Below, piece by piece: positions 26,427 through 35,517 of a DNA stretch of 64,000 nucleotides. Source of the DNA: Planctomycetota bacterium (GTDB lineage: Bacteria; Planctomycetota; Phycisphaerae; UBA1845; PWPN01); the NCBI GenBank assembly GCA_029550525.1, contig JAKPHF010000008.1, positions 248,001 to 312,000 on the forward strand. The letters run 5' to 3'. Within the stretch, counting starts at the first letter, position 1, and every line of letters begins with the position of its first letter. Below the pieces are notes generated by a model. The model saw only the letters and a list, made by a program, of their open reading frames with translations. It did no database searches and was not told the DNA's origin. The position numbers and the translations under genes are program-made.

Positions 26427-26781
26427 GGGGGCGAAATTCTACCGGCCCGCCCGCTGGAAATCCAGACGCCGCCCGTCGCCGCGACGCGTCTGCCGGTACG
26501 GCGTGCGCTTCACCGAATCCGAGCGCCGGCGCCGCTTGCACGTGTTAATTGAAGCATCAGGCGAATATGTCGCGATCGCTTGCCGGTTTACCCCGTGATC
26601 ATTGCCTTTCGCCGCGGTTGCGGCTGTGAGCGCCACTCGTCCACCGCCGAACACCGGTGCCCCGTCATCCCTCGAGGCACTCCGCTCACGCCGTTGAACC
26701 GAACCGATCTTGGTCGTACACTCTCGCCAGGTCGTCGTGACTTCTGATTCTGATGTCCCCTTGCATCTCGGAGTAGAAATC
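26427..26781. other. Divergent intergenic region
   Basis: About 355 bp between lysC (minus) and the permease (plus). Apart from the promoter candidate at 26694-26722 and the GGAG site at 26770, I see nothing of note. Confidence 0.55.
26694..26722 (+). promoter_or_regulatory. Candidate promoter for the MFS permease
   Basis: TTGAAC (26694-26699), 17 bases and TACACT (26717-26722), about 60 bp before the permease ATG. Confidence 0.4.
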
Positions 26782-28047
26782 ATGGCAGAAAACGAATCCG
26801 GCGCGTCGCCCGCCCTCAACCCCGTCCTGGGTGTGAAGCTGTCCATCATGATGTTCCTGCAGTACGCGGTCTGGGGCTTGTGGATGCCTATCCTGGGCCG
26901 CCATCTCGTGACCCTGCCCGCATTCCAATTGCCGAACGGAGAATTGGATCTGACCAAGGCCGGCCTCATCTACATGACGCTACCCATCGCGTCGATTATC
27001 GGGCCATTCGTCGGCGGCCAGATCGCCGACCGCTACTTCGCAGCTCAACGCTTCTTGGGCGTCAGCCAAATCCTCGGCGGCATCGTGCTGATGATCGTCG
27101 GCAGACTCACCGGTTTCGCCGAAGTGTTCGTGGGCATGTTGATCTACAACCTGCTGTATGCCCCGACCATCGCGTTGACCAACTCCATCGCCTTCCAGCA
27201 TTGGCCGAATGACCGTTTCAGCCGCATCCGCGTCTGGGGTTCGGTGGGCTGGATCGCCATCGGCTTGGCCTTCGGAGCCTGGCTCGGCAAGGTTGGGTAT
27301 CTCTTCCATACCCCCACGGCTGGTGACTGTCTGCTCCTCGGCGGCATCATCTCCATCCTCTATGGTGTATATTCGTTCTTCCTGCCCCACACACCGCCGT
27401 CCAAGCAAGCCGGCAACCCGCTGGCGTTCCTGGACGCCGTGGCCATGTTGAAGAATCCGGCCTTCGCGATCATGGCCCTGGTCTCGTTCTTCGGGGCCAT
27501 CAACATGCAGTTCTACTTCGTGTGGACGCAGAACTTCCTGAGCGACCTGGGGATTCGTGAGAGTCTCATCAGTCCGGCCCAGGCCACCGGCCAGGGATGC
27601 GAGATGCTCATGATGGTGCTGCTGCCGATCATGCTGCACAAGTTCGGATATCGCATCACCATGGCGGTGGGTGTGGCGGCCTGGGCTCTGCGCGATTTCA
27701 TCTTCGCCCTCGGCGAGCCGACCGGCCTGGTGCTGGCCGCCATCAGTCTGCACGGCGTCGGTTATGCCTTCTTCTTCACCACGATCTTCATGTTCACCGA
27801 CCTGGTCGCACCGAAGGACATCAAGTCCAGTGCCCAGAGCTTCCTGGCATCGGTGACCATCGGCTGTGGCATGCTCCTGGGATCGCTGCTGGCCGGTCCG
27901 GTCCACAACCTGATGGGCAACGTGTGGCAGAGAGTGTACCTGGTGCCCGCGCTTCTGTGTGTGGTCTGCTGCGTGCTGTTCCTGGTCGCCTTCCACCCGA
28001 AGACCGACAAGGCCGGCGAGATTGCCGGAGAGGCACAGACGGCCTGA
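26782..28047 (+). CDS. MFS nucleoside-type permease (NupG/XapB-like)
   Basis: A 421-residue protein with twelve predicted membrane helices. N-terminal VKLSIMMFLQYAVWGLWMPILG and the interhelix GGQIADRYFAAQRFLG loop resemble nucleoside:H+ symporters of the NHS family. The middle loop (RFSRIRVWGSVGWIAIGLAFG) matches the family's RxxGSxG(W/L)I motif. It likely imports nucleosides or a related metabolite with protons. Start at ATG 26782, with GGAG about 8 bases upstream. A hairpin terminator follows the stop. Confidence 0.88.
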   Translation: MAENESGASPALNPVLGVKLSIMMFLQYAVWGLWMPILGRHLVTLPAFQLPNGELDLTKAGLIYMTLPIASIIGPFVGGQIADRYFAAQRFLGVSQILGGIVLMIVGRLTGFAEVFVGMLIYNLLYAPTIALTNSIAFQHWPNDRFSRIRVWGSVGWIAIGLAFGAWLGKVGYLFHTPTAGDCLLLGGIISILYGVYSFFLPHTPPSKQAGNPLAFLDAVAMLKNPAFAIMALVSFFGAINMQFYFVWTQNFLSDLGIRESLISPAQATGQGCEMLMMVLLPIMLHKFGYRITMAVGVAAWALRDFIFALGEPTGLVLAAISLHGVGYAFFFTTIFMFTDLVAPKDIKSSAQSFLASVTIGCGMLLGSLLAGPVHNLMGNVWQRVYLVPALLCVVCCVLFLVAFHPKTDKAGEIAGEAQTA

Positions 28048-28107
28048 GTGGAAAAACCACGCGACCACGCGGTGACGCCGAGACGCGGCGAAACAGTTGA
28101 ACAGAAA

Positions 28108-28131
28108 GGGCCGGGTTCGCCCGGCCCGTTT
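28108..28131 (+). terminator. Intrinsic terminator after the permease
   Basis: GGGCCGGG-TTCG-CCCGGCCC hairpin (8-bp stem, UUCG-type loop) followed by GTTTCTT, 60 bases after the permease stop. Confidence 0.75.
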
Positions 28132-28184
28132 CTTGCGCGAGTTCGCCGCTCGTTTCTGGATCACAGTCGAGGTATAAAGAGCGG

Positions 28185-28916
28185 ATGGCCAAGCGCACCA
28201 TCGACATTCTGCTCGAAGATGAGGACCTCATCGCGGTCAACAAGCCCGCCGGCTTGCTCACCGTGCCGGGACGCAACGGCGGCGTGTCGCTGCGCGAAGT
28301 GATCGGCTCGGCCGCCGGTGTGAAAGACTTCCTTCTCCTCGTGCATCGGCTGGACCGCCAGACCAGCGGCGTGCTGCTCCTGGCCAAGCACAGCGATGCT
28401 CAGCGGGCGTTGCAGAAGCAGTTCCAGGAACGGACAGTGCACAAGGAGTATTTGGCCATCGTTCGCGGTCAGCCCGTCGAAGACCGTGGCCGCATCGAAG
28501 TGCTCATGGCCCCGCACTCGCGGGTGACCGGCAAGATGGTCGTCAAGCAACACAAGGGCAAGCACTCGATCACCGAGTGGGAAGTGGCCGAGCGTTTCGC
28601 CGGCGCCACTCTCCTGCGCTGCCATCCGCTCACCGGCCGTCAGCACCAAATCCGCGTGCACCTGGCCCACATCGGCCTGCCTCTGCTCGTCGATCCACTC
28701 TACGGCGGGGCCGAGGCGTTCTTCCTGTCGCAGCTCAAGCCCGATTATCGGCCCAGCTCGCGTCACGAGGAGCGGCCGCTCATCCAACGGCTCACGCTAC
28801 ACGCCCATGTGCTGGCCTTCAGCCACCCCCGCAACGGCCGGCCCATCCGTATCGAAGCCCCCGTCCCCAAGGACTTTCGCGCCACGGTGGAGCAACTGCG
28901 TAAGACAGCACGGTAG
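28185..28916 (+). CDS. RluA-family pseudouridine synthase
   Basis: A 243-residue enzyme converting uridine to pseudouridine in rRNA or tRNA. The core starts ILLEDEDLIAVNKPAGLLT and carries the catalytic HRLDRQTSG motif with D57. TGRQHQIRVHLAHIGLPL and DPLYGG follow, as expected. The S4 RNA-binding domain of RluC/D is absent, so the protein resembles the RluA/RsuA-like minimal forms. Target site is unknown. Confidence 0.9.
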   Translation: MAKRTIDILLEDEDLIAVNKPAGLLTVPGRNGGVSLREVIGSAAGVKDFLLLVHRLDRQTSGVLLLAKHSDAQRALQKQFQERTVHKEYLAIVRGQPVEDRGRIEVLMAPHSRVTGKMVVKQHKGKHSITEWEVAERFAGATLLRCHPLTGRQHQIRVHLAHIGLPLLVDPLYGGAEAFFLSQLKPDYRPSSRHEERPLIQRLTLHAHVLAFSHPRNGRPIRIEAPVPKDFRATVEQLRKTAR

Positions 28917-29180
28917 GCCGCCGTCCTCACGCACTGCAATTCGGATAGAGTCGGCGGGGTCAAGCCCCGCCGCTCGCTGGGGTGTCCCTTGGACAATTGA
29001 GTCCAACCCGGGCGGACTCGTGACCGAGCTTTCGCCGTGTCTCTGTGCCACTTCTCCCGCCTGGGCCGCGACCTCCCCCTGGCTCCCGTCTTGCATCTAG
29101 GTATCGTCGTGCATACAGTTTACGATCTGCCGGACCCTCGCTGAGCGTCCATGGGTCCGCGGGCGATGGAGGGCCGGGGT

Positions 29181-30506
29181 ATGGGCAAGCGGGTGAACGT
29201 CGGGCTGATCGGATGCGGCGTGGTCGGGCAAGGGGTAGTCCGGTTGATCCAGGCCGAGGCCGACGAAATCGAGCGCAAGACGGGGCTGCGGCTGGAGATC
29301 GCGCGGGTGGCCGACAAGGATCCCGCCCAGGCCCGCAAGGCCGAAGTGCCCGAGGACCGCATCACCACCGACGCCGGCCAGATCTTCGCCGATCCGAACA
29401 TCTCCGTCGTCGTCGAACTCGTCGGCGGGACGGGCATCGCCAAGGAGTTCGTCCTGCAGGCCTTGCGGTCCGGAAAGGACGTGGTGACCGCCAACAAGGC
29501 CCTGCTGGCCAAGTACGGCAAGGAGATCTACTCGACGGCACGCTCGGCGGGCCGATGCGTCGCGTTCGAGGCCAGTTGCGGCGGCGGCATCCCGCTGATT
29601 CTGCCGTTGCGCTCCGGGCTGATCGCCAACCGCATCAACGCCATCTACGGCATTCTCAACGGCACGTGCAACTACATCCTGACCGAGATGGGCCAGAAGG
29701 GTAAGAGCTATGCCGAGGCGCTGAAGGAAGCGCAGGAGGCGGGTTTTGCCGAACTGGACCCGACACTGGACGTGAGCGGCGGTGACACCGCACACAAGTT
29801 GGTGATTCTCGCGTCGATCGCCTTCGCCTGCGACGTGGACATCGAACAATTGCACGTCGAGGGAATTCAGCACCTGGACGCCGAGGACCTGGCGGCCGGT
29901 CGCGAGCTGGGCTACGTCTGCAAGCTCCTGGGCATCGCCGCCCGTACCAGCGCGGGACTGAGCCTGCGGGTGCACCCGGCGTTCGTGCCGATGAACCATC
30001 CGCTGGCCACCACGACCGGCTCGTTCAATGCGATCAGCGTGTACGGCAACTGGGTGGGCCACACGCTCTTCTACGGCCGCGGAGCCGGCAGCAAGCCGAC
30101 GGCCAGTGCCGTCGTAGCCGACATCGTCGAGATCGGCTTGGGCAACGCCGCACGCACGTTCGAGCAGGTGCGCATGCTCAACGACGTGACTGAACCGCCC
30201 ATCTATGCCAGCATGGACAACCTGCAGACGCGCTTCTACGTCCGCATCATGGTCGCCGACCGCCCCGGCGTCATGGCCCAGATCACGAAGGTTTTCGGCG
30301 ATCGCGGCATCAGCCTGCGGGCGGTCACGCAGCATGAACCCCACGACGGCGGCCCCGGCGCGACCGTTTCGGTCGTGGTGCTGACGCATGAGGCCGTCGA
30401 GGGCAGCATGCGACAAGCACTCGAGGAGATCGCCGCCCTGGCCGATGTCCGGGACAAGCCTGTGATGATCCGCCTGGTCGAGGAACACGAAGAGTACACC
30501 GCATGA
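29181..30506 (+). CDS. hom: Homoserine dehydrogenase
   Basis: A 441-residue enzyme reducing aspartate semialdehyde to homoserine. The NAD(P) motif GLIGCGVVGQG is at the N-terminus, then VTANKALLAKYG with the conserved lysine, ASCGGGIPLILPL, NGTCNYILT and the DVSGGDTAHKLVILA catalytic block. A C-terminal ACT domain (about 350-430, RIMVADRPGVMAQI) allows feedback by threonine. The ATG at 29181 is preceded by a GGAGGGCCGG stretch. The stop overlaps the next gene by 4 bases (ATGA). Confidence 0.93.
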   Translation: MGKRVNVGLIGCGVVGQGVVRLIQAEADEIERKTGLRLEIARVADKDPAQARKAEVPEDRITTDAGQIFADPNISVVVELVGGTGIAKEFVLQALRSGKDVVTANKALLAKYGKEIYSTARSAGRCVAFEASCGGGIPLILPLRSGLIANRINAIYGILNGTCNYILTEMGQKGKSYAEALKEAQEAGFAELDPTLDVSGGDTAHKLVILASIAFACDVDIEQLHVEGIQHLDAEDLAAGRELGYVCKLLGIAARTSAGLSLRVHPAFVPMNHPLATTTGSFNAISVYGNWVGHTLFYGRGAGSKPTASAVVADIVEIGLGNAARTFEQVRMLNDVTEPPIYASMDNLQTRFYVRIMVADRPGVMAQITKVFGDRGISLRAVTQHEPHDGGPGATVSVVVLTHEAVEGSMRQALEEIAALADVRDKPVMIRLVEEHEEYTA

Positions 30507-31702
30507 AATACGCCCTGATTTTGCCGGATGGAGCCGCCGACGAGCCCATCGCCGAGTTGGGCGGCCGCACGGCCCTCGAGGCCGCGAACCTGCCGAACAT
30601 GGATCGGATCGCCGCCCATGGCCGCGTGGGCACCGTCCGCACGGTCCCGGCGGGGTTCACGCCGGGCAGCGACGTGGCCACGCTGAGCGTGATCGGCTAC
30701 GACGTGACCAAATGCTACACCGGCCGGGCACCTCTCGAAGCGGTCGCGCGGCGCATCTCGCTCGAACCCGACGCGCTGGTCTTTCGCTGCAATCTGGTGA
30801 CCATCGCCGACGGCAAAATGATCGATTTCTCCGCCGGGCACATCTCGCAGCCCGAGGCCGACCGGCTCATCAGCGATCTGCAGGCTGCCCTGGGCGATGA
30901 GCGCATCCGGTTCTACACCGGTGTCAGCTATCGGCACCTCATGACGCTGCGCGACGCCGACTGGATGAAGATCGAGGCCACGCCGCCGCATGACATTCCC
31001 GGCGAGCCGATCGCGAGCTACTTGCCCACGGGCAAGGGCAGCGACGTAATTCGTTCCATCATGGAGCGAGCCGCTGAGATCCTCGAGACGCACGAGATCA
31101 ACCAGGTCCGCCGCGACCTGGGCGAGAATCCCGCGACGGGCATTTGGCTCTGGGGACAAGGGCCCATGCCTCGCGTCGAGCCGTTCCGCACGAAGTTCGG
31201 CCTGACGGGCGCGGGCATCACCGGCGTGGACCTGTTCCGTGGCGTGGCCATCAGCGCGGGCTGGCGCATGATCGACGTGCCGGGCGCGACGGGCTATCTC
31301 GACACGAACTACAAAGGCAAGGGCGAAGCGGCCGTGGCGGCACTGGACGACGTGGACATCGTGGCCGTCCACATCGAGGCACCGGATGAGGCCGGGCACA
31401 ACGGCAATCCGGCGGAAAAAGTCCAGGCGCTCGAGCGGATCGACGAGTACATCGTGGGGCCGCTGCTCGAAAAGTTGAGCCGGTTCGATGAGTGGCGCGT
31501 GATGGTCGTGCCCGATCACCCCACGCCTTGCGCCAAGCGAACGCATACGGACGTGCCGCCCCCCTTCTGCATGGCCGGCACGGGTATCCCCGCCGATCAG
31601 ACCGCCGAGTTCCATGAGGTCGCGGCCGCCGAGAGCGATCTGCACATCGATCCCGGCTACGAGTTGATGGAGTACTTCCTGCGGGCCGGCAGGAAGGCGT
31701 GA
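30503..31702 (+). CDS. PGM-like protein, proposed homoserine kinase (archaeal ApgM type)
   Basis: A 399-residue member of the cofactor-independent phosphoglycerate mutase/alkaline phosphatase superfamily. It has LILPDGAADEP with a metal-binding aspartate, GFTPGSDVATLSVIGYDV with the phosphorylated serine region, and the later IEAPDEAGH, VMVVPDHPTP and KRTHTDVPPPF blocks. A subgroup is annotated as proposed homoserine kinase because it is found beside threonine genes in organisms lacking ThrB. Here it overlaps hom by 4 bases and no ThrB-like gene is in the window, which fits that proposal. Glycolytic mutase activity is the alternative. Confidence 0.85.
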   Translation: MKYALILPDGAADEPIAELGGRTALEAANLPNMDRIAAHGRVGTVRTVPAGFTPGSDVATLSVIGYDVTKCYTGRAPLEAVARRISLEPDALVFRCNLVTIADGKMIDFSAGHISQPEADRLISDLQAALGDERIRFYTGVSYRHLMTLRDADWMKIEATPPHDIPGEPIASYLPTGKGSDVIRSIMERAAEILETHEINQVRRDLGENPATGIWLWGQGPMPRVEPFRTKFGLTGAGITGVDLFRGVAISAGWRMIDVPGATGYLDTNYKGKGEAAVAALDDVDIVAVHIEAPDEAGHNGNPAEKVQALERIDEYIVGPLLEKLSRFDEWRVMVVPDHPTPCAKRTHTDVPPPFCMAGTGIPADQTAEFHEVAAAESDLHIDPGYELMEYFLRAGRKA

Positions 31703-32117
31703 GGCACCAACCTGCCGCCGAGCCTTGGCCGCGATCGGCCTCGCGCGATCGTCCCAGCCCGTATGCCATCTCCAACCGATCGCGCAGGATTCCGGCGTGA
31801 GGGTCACCTCCGCCTCAGTTTTCCTGCGCTCACTCAGTCGCACGATAACCAAGCCCATTCCAACCCGCGATAACGGACAAGCGGGTTCACTTTCACAAAA
31901 CGAGGCAGTATGTCCACTCGGATTGGACCTACTGCCTTTGAATCTGCTTCGTCGTGTTGCCCCTGTTTCGCGACGTGGCGGCCCAGTTGCCAGGGCCACA
32001 TGGTGCGGGTACAGTTGTGACCGGGAGAGCGTCCCGGCAGCGTCTCCAGGTTAGGCCGGTGTTCGCCCCCTTGATTCCACCGAATCGTCGCCCCCGGGCG
32101 ACCAGGAGATGGGCTCG
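31703..32117. other. Intergenic region with two hairpins
   Basis: The 415-bp gap after the hom operon contains AACCCGC-N12-GCGGGTT (31862-31887) and a longer hairpin at 31903-31937 with 13-base arms (AGGCAGTATGTCC against GGACCTACTGCCT, one mismatch) and a 9-base loop. These may stop or process the hom transcript. No gene is supported. Confidence 0.6.
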
Positions 32118-32561
32118 ATGCATAACGCAACGTTCGTCCGCCGGTTACTGACCCTGTCGGTTCCCCTCACGCTGGTTCTTGCCGGAGCGGGCTGCACGGG
32201 CGACGGTACCATGAACAGTGCGCTGGGCGTGATCCTCAACACGACCAAGCAGCACACGCTACTCGTCCGCGTGGTCAATAACACCCAGTCCGACCTGGAA
32301 GTGGACATCCGCGTGGACGGCGAAATCAAGCAATTGCCGCTCTGCACCGCCTTGCAACAGACGTGCGACTACATCCTGTCGTCCTGCCCGACCACCATCG
32401 AAGTCATCCAGGAGACTCGCCGAAACGCCGACGGCCAGTTCATGGGCGGCCGCAACTTCGAGACCAATCCCGCCTTCATCTTCACGCAGGGCGAGTTCGA
32501 GTGCGGCGATACGCTCCTCCTGGAGTTCAGCGTGAACAGCGCCAGCGCCCAGGCCCTGTGA
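32118..32561 (+). CDS. Hypothetical lipoprotein
   Basis: A 147-residue precursor with a signal peptide and lipobox LAGAGC. The mature part has strands LLVRVVNNTQSDLEVDIRVDG and paired cysteines (QTCDYILSSC and EFECGD), suggesting a small disulphide-stabilised beta domain. No family was recognised. Start at ATG 32118 since AGGAG lies 9 bases before it; the nearby ATG at 32109 abuts that site. A terminator follows 75 bp after the stop. Confidence 0.75.
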   Translation: MHNATFVRRLLTLSVPLTLVLAGAGCTGDGTMNSALGVILNTTKQHTLLVRVVNNTQSDLEVDIRVDGEIKQLPLCTALQQTCDYILSSCPTTIEVIQETRRNADGQFMGGRNFETNPAFIFTQGEFECGDTLLLEFSVNSASAQAL

Positions 32562-32635
32562 CCGGCGGGCAGTTTCACTGCCCCGTGACAGTAGCCCGTT
32601 GTCCGTGGTCGGCCACATGCACCAGTAATCAAAGA

Positions 32636-32671
32636 AAGCCCCAGGCGAACCCGCCCGGGGCTTCTTGTTTT
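32636..32671 (+). terminator. Intrinsic terminator
   Basis: AAGCCCC (32636-32642) pairs with GGGGCTT (32657-32663), with an inner GGCG/CGCC extension, followed by TCTTGTTTT. It serves the lipoprotein gene. Confidence 0.85.
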
Positions 32672-32673
32672 CC

Positions 32674-32700
32674 GACCACTGACCACTGACTACTGACTAC
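32674..32700. repeat. Tandem 7-mer array including the icd stop codon
   Basis: Units GACCACT, GACCACT, GACTACT, GACTAC. The TAG stop of icd (minus, 32697-32699) lies in the last unit, so the array is directly at the end of the gene. Confidence 0.75.
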
Positions 32701-33950
32701 ATGTGCTCCACGATGGCCTCGCCGAACTCGCTGCACTTGACCAGCTTGGCCGGCTGGCCTTCCTCGACCATGAGCCGATGGAAGTCGTAGGTCACCGTAC
32801 GGGCGGAAATGGCGCCGTCCATGCCCTTGATGATCAGATCGGCCGCTTCCGTCCAGCCCAGGTGCCGCAGCATCATCTCGCCGGAGAGAATCACGCTGCC
32901 CGGGTTGACCTTGTCCTGGTTGGCATACTTGGGGGCCGTCCCGTGCGTGGCTTCGAAGATCGCGTGGCCGGTGTCATAGTTGATGTTCCCGCCGGGCGCT
33001 ATACCGATGCCGCCGACGGTGGCCGCCAGTGCGTCGGAAATGTAGTCGCCGTTCAAGTTCATCGTGGCCAGCACATCGTACTCTGCCGGCCGGGTCAGGA
33101 TCTGTTGCAGGAACGCGTCGGTGATCGCGTCCTTGATGATGATGCCGCCCTTATCCTCAGGCAACTGGCACCAGGGACCGCCGTCGATCTCGGTGGCGCC
33201 GTAGCGCTGCTTGGCCAGCTCGTAGCCCCAATCACGGAAGGCCCCTTCCGTGAACTTCATGATGTTGCCTTTGTGGACGAGCGTAACGGACTTTCGCCCG
33301 CCCTTGATCGCGTAATCGATCGCTGCCTTCACCAGCCGGCGCGAGCCTTCCGCGCTCACTGGCTTGATGCCGAAGCCGGCCGTCTTGGGGAACCGAACCT
33401 TCTTGAACCGGTCCGGGAAATGCTCTTCCAGCAGCTTCTTGAACTGCTCGACTTCGGGCGTGCCGGCGGCAAACTCAATGCCCGAATAGATGTCCTCGGT
33501 GTTCTCGCGGAAGATCACCATGTCCACCAGTTCGGGATGGCGCACCGGCGAGGGCACCCCCTTGAAGTACCGCACGGGCCGCAGGCAGACGTACAGATCC
33601 AGCAGCTGGCGCAAAGCCACGTTGAGCGACCGGATGCCACCGCCGACGGGCGTGGTGAGCGGTCCCTTGATGCCGACGAGGTACTTGCGGAAGGCCTCCA
33701 CCGTCTCGTCGGGGAGCCAGTTGCCGACCGCATTGAAGGCCTCTTCGCCGGCCAAGACCTTGTACCAGGCGATCTGCCGCTTGCCGCCGTAAGCCTTGGC
33801 CACGGCCGCGTCGAACACCCGCTGCGAGGCCCGCCAGATGTCCGGCCCGGTGCCATCGCCGGCGATGAACGGAATGATCGGCCGGTCGGGCACTTCCAAT
33901 CGCGAGTTCACCATCCGAATCGGTTCACCGGCAGGCACAGTCACGGCCAT
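32697..33950 (-). CDS. icd: Isocitrate dehydrogenase (NADP-type)
   Basis: A 417-residue TCA-cycle enzyme. The phosphorylatable loop/substrate site [31 protein letters not shown], the [12 protein letters not shown] segment, [33 protein letters not shown] metal ligands and [19 protein letters not shown] are all present. This matches bacterial homodimeric NADP-ICDH (about 416 residues). The stop lies in a 7-mer repeat array. It is on its own, convergent with the lipoprotein gene. Confidence 0.95.
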   Translation of the reverse strand: MAVTVPAGEPIRMVNSRLEVPDRPIIPFIAGDGTGPDIWRASQRVFDAAVAKAYGGKRQIAWYKVLAGEEAFNAVGNWLPDETVEAFRKYLVGIKGPLTTPVGGGIRSLNVALRQLLDLYVCLRPVRYFKGVPSPVRHPELVDMVIFRENTEDIYSGIEFAAGTPEVEQFKKLLEEHFPDRFKKVRFPKTAGFGIKPVSAEGSRRLVKAAIDYAIKGGRKSVTLVHKGNIMKFTEGAFRDWGYELAKQRYGATEIDGGPWCQLPEDKGGIIIKDAITDAFLQQILTRPAEYDVLATMNLNGDYISDALAATVGGIGIAPGGNINYDTGHAIFEATHGTAPKYANQDKVNPGSVILSGEMMLRHLGWTEAADLIIKGMDGAISARTVTYDFHRLMVEEGQPAKLVKCSEFGEAIVEHM

Positions 33951-34065
33951 CGTTCACACCCTCTCGTTTCCTATTGGATCCCGCCGAACATGGGCGGTCG
34001 AATACGGACCCGGGACGCACACTCGCGCTTCCTCGGGACGTCCAGTCCCCCGTTTTACCGGATTC

Positions 34066-35172
34066 TCATAGTAGGCTGAAGAGCGCCTCGCAGACACGAT
34101 CCACTTCGGATTCCGTCAGATGGCCGTGGAACGGCAAAGCGATCGTACGATCCGAAAGCGCCTCACAAACGGGCAGCATCCCCCGCTTGCACCCGAGTTC
34201 CTCCACGTAGAAGGGCTGCAGGTGAACCGGCGGGAAGTAATTGCTGGCCCCGATCCCCTGCTTGCGGAGGTTTTCGATGATCTGATCCCGCTGGGCGGGC
34301 GTGTAGTCATCGTTCAGCCGAATCACCATGACGAACCAACTGATCCGGCAGTCGGGAAGGATTTTCTGAAGCCGGAATCGAGGGTGCCCTTTCAGCCGGG
34401 CGACATACATCTCCGCGACGTTCCGCCGGTTGGCGAGGATCTCCTCCAGCCGGCCCATCTGGGCGATGCCCAAAGCACAGTTGATGTCGCTCAGGCGGTA
34501 GTTGTAGCCGAGCCGGGCGTGGCCCAGCCACCCCATGCCTTCCCGCCCCTGGTTCCGCATGGAGCTGGCCAGCTTGTAGATGGCTTCGTCGTTCGTGACG
34601 ATCATACCCCCTTCGCCGGTGGTGATTTGCTTGTTGGGGTAGAAGCCGAAGACGCCGGCGTCGCCCAGCGTGCCCGCCTTGCGGCCCTTGTAGGTGGCCC
34701 CCAGAGCCTCGCAGGAATCCTCGAAGACTCGCAGACCATGCTTGTCCGCGATCCGGCGGATGGGATCCATGTCGGCCGGCTGGCCGAAGACGTCTACCGG
34801 AAGAAGAGCCTTGGTCCGGGGGGTGATGGCGGCCTCGATCTTGGCGGGGTCGATGTTCCAAGTATCCGGATCGACATCCACGAACACGGGGCGGCCCCCG
34901 TCGAACATGATGCAGTTGGCGCTGGCGATGAAAGTGAAGGAGGGAACGATCACCTCGTCGCCACGGCCGATGCCCATGGCCCGCATGACCAGGTGCATGG
35001 CGCTGGTCCCGCTGTTGACGGCCACGGCATACTTCACGCCGAGATAGTCACGGAAGGCCTGCTCGAATTCGGGCACCTTGGGGCCCAACGACAGATTCGG
35101 CGTCATCAATACGGCTTGAACGGCCTCGCGCTCCGCCTGGGAGATGTCGGGCCGGGAAAGGGGAATCTGCAT
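34066..35172 (-). CDS. DegT/DnrJ/EryC1/StrS sugar aminotransferase
   Basis: A 368-residue PLP enzyme. Landmarks: SGTSAMHLVMRA (phosphate binding), VPSFTFIASANCIMF, EDSCEALGA with the PLP ring-stacking aspartate, and FYPNKQITTGEGG with the Schiff-base lysine K181. The family transaminates nucleotide-linked keto-sugars for glycan synthesis. A DegT enzyme divergent from a UDP-sugar dehydrogenase suggests UDP-aminouronate production. Start at ATG 35172, at the usual IPLSRP N-terminus. Confidence 0.92.
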   Translation of the reverse strand: MQIPLSRPDISQAEREAVQAVLMTPNLSLGPKVPEFEQAFRDYLGVKYAVAVNSGTSAMHLVMRAMGIGRGDEVIVPSFTFIASANCIMFDGGRPVFVDVDPDTWNIDPAKIEAAITPRTKALLPVDVFGQPADMDPIRRIADKHGLRVFEDSCEALGATYKGRKAGTLGDAGVFGFYPNKQITTGEGGMIVTNDEAIYKLASSMRNQGREGMGWLGHARLGYNYRLSDINCALGIAQMGRLEEILANRRNVAEMYVARLKGHPRFRLQKILPDCRISWFVMVIRLNDDYTPAQRDQIIENLRKQGIGASNYFPPVHLQPFYVEELGCKRGMLPVCEALSDRTIALPFHGHLTESEVDRVCEALFSLL

Positions 35173-35517
35173 TCTTTTCTCCAGGACAAAACTGGTCACC
35201 ACGAGCCGCGACCGTGGGGGAGCAGGCACGCTCGATCGAGCGAAGCGCGATCCGGCGCCGGGGACATCGGTCCCCCGACCTGCCGCGTTTCAGCATAGGT
35301 AAAAACAGATCGGCATTATAGCGGACCTGACTTTCGGCCGACATATTCCTTCAAGGCCGGCTGCAGCCCCGGCCATGGCAGGCCAGACCCTGCAGGCCCA
35401 TCTGGCACCCCAAGCCGGCCTTTGCCAATCGGGGGCAACGGCGCGTATAGTGGCCAGCCCGCCGGGCAACGGAATGCCGGTAAGGCCGCCCGGAAACTGT
35501 TCGCAAGGAGCATCAAC
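35173..35517. other. Divergent intergenic region
   Basis: About 345 bp between the aminotransferase and the UDP-sugar dehydrogenase. It includes a hairpin GGGGAC-ATCG-GTCCCC (35260-35275) and a TATAAT-less AT patch near 35300-35330. Its right end carries the AAGGAG ribosome-binding site of the dehydrogenase. Confidence 0.55.

Noticed and set aside
30236..31999. 587-codon frame on the minus strand
   Set aside because: Antisense to hom and the PGM-like gene; no domain pattern.
35422..35517. ATG at 35422 as the start of the UDP-sugar dehydrogenase
   Set aside because: No ribosome-binding site and no similarity in the extra 32 residues; the TTG at 35518 has AAGGAG at the right distance.
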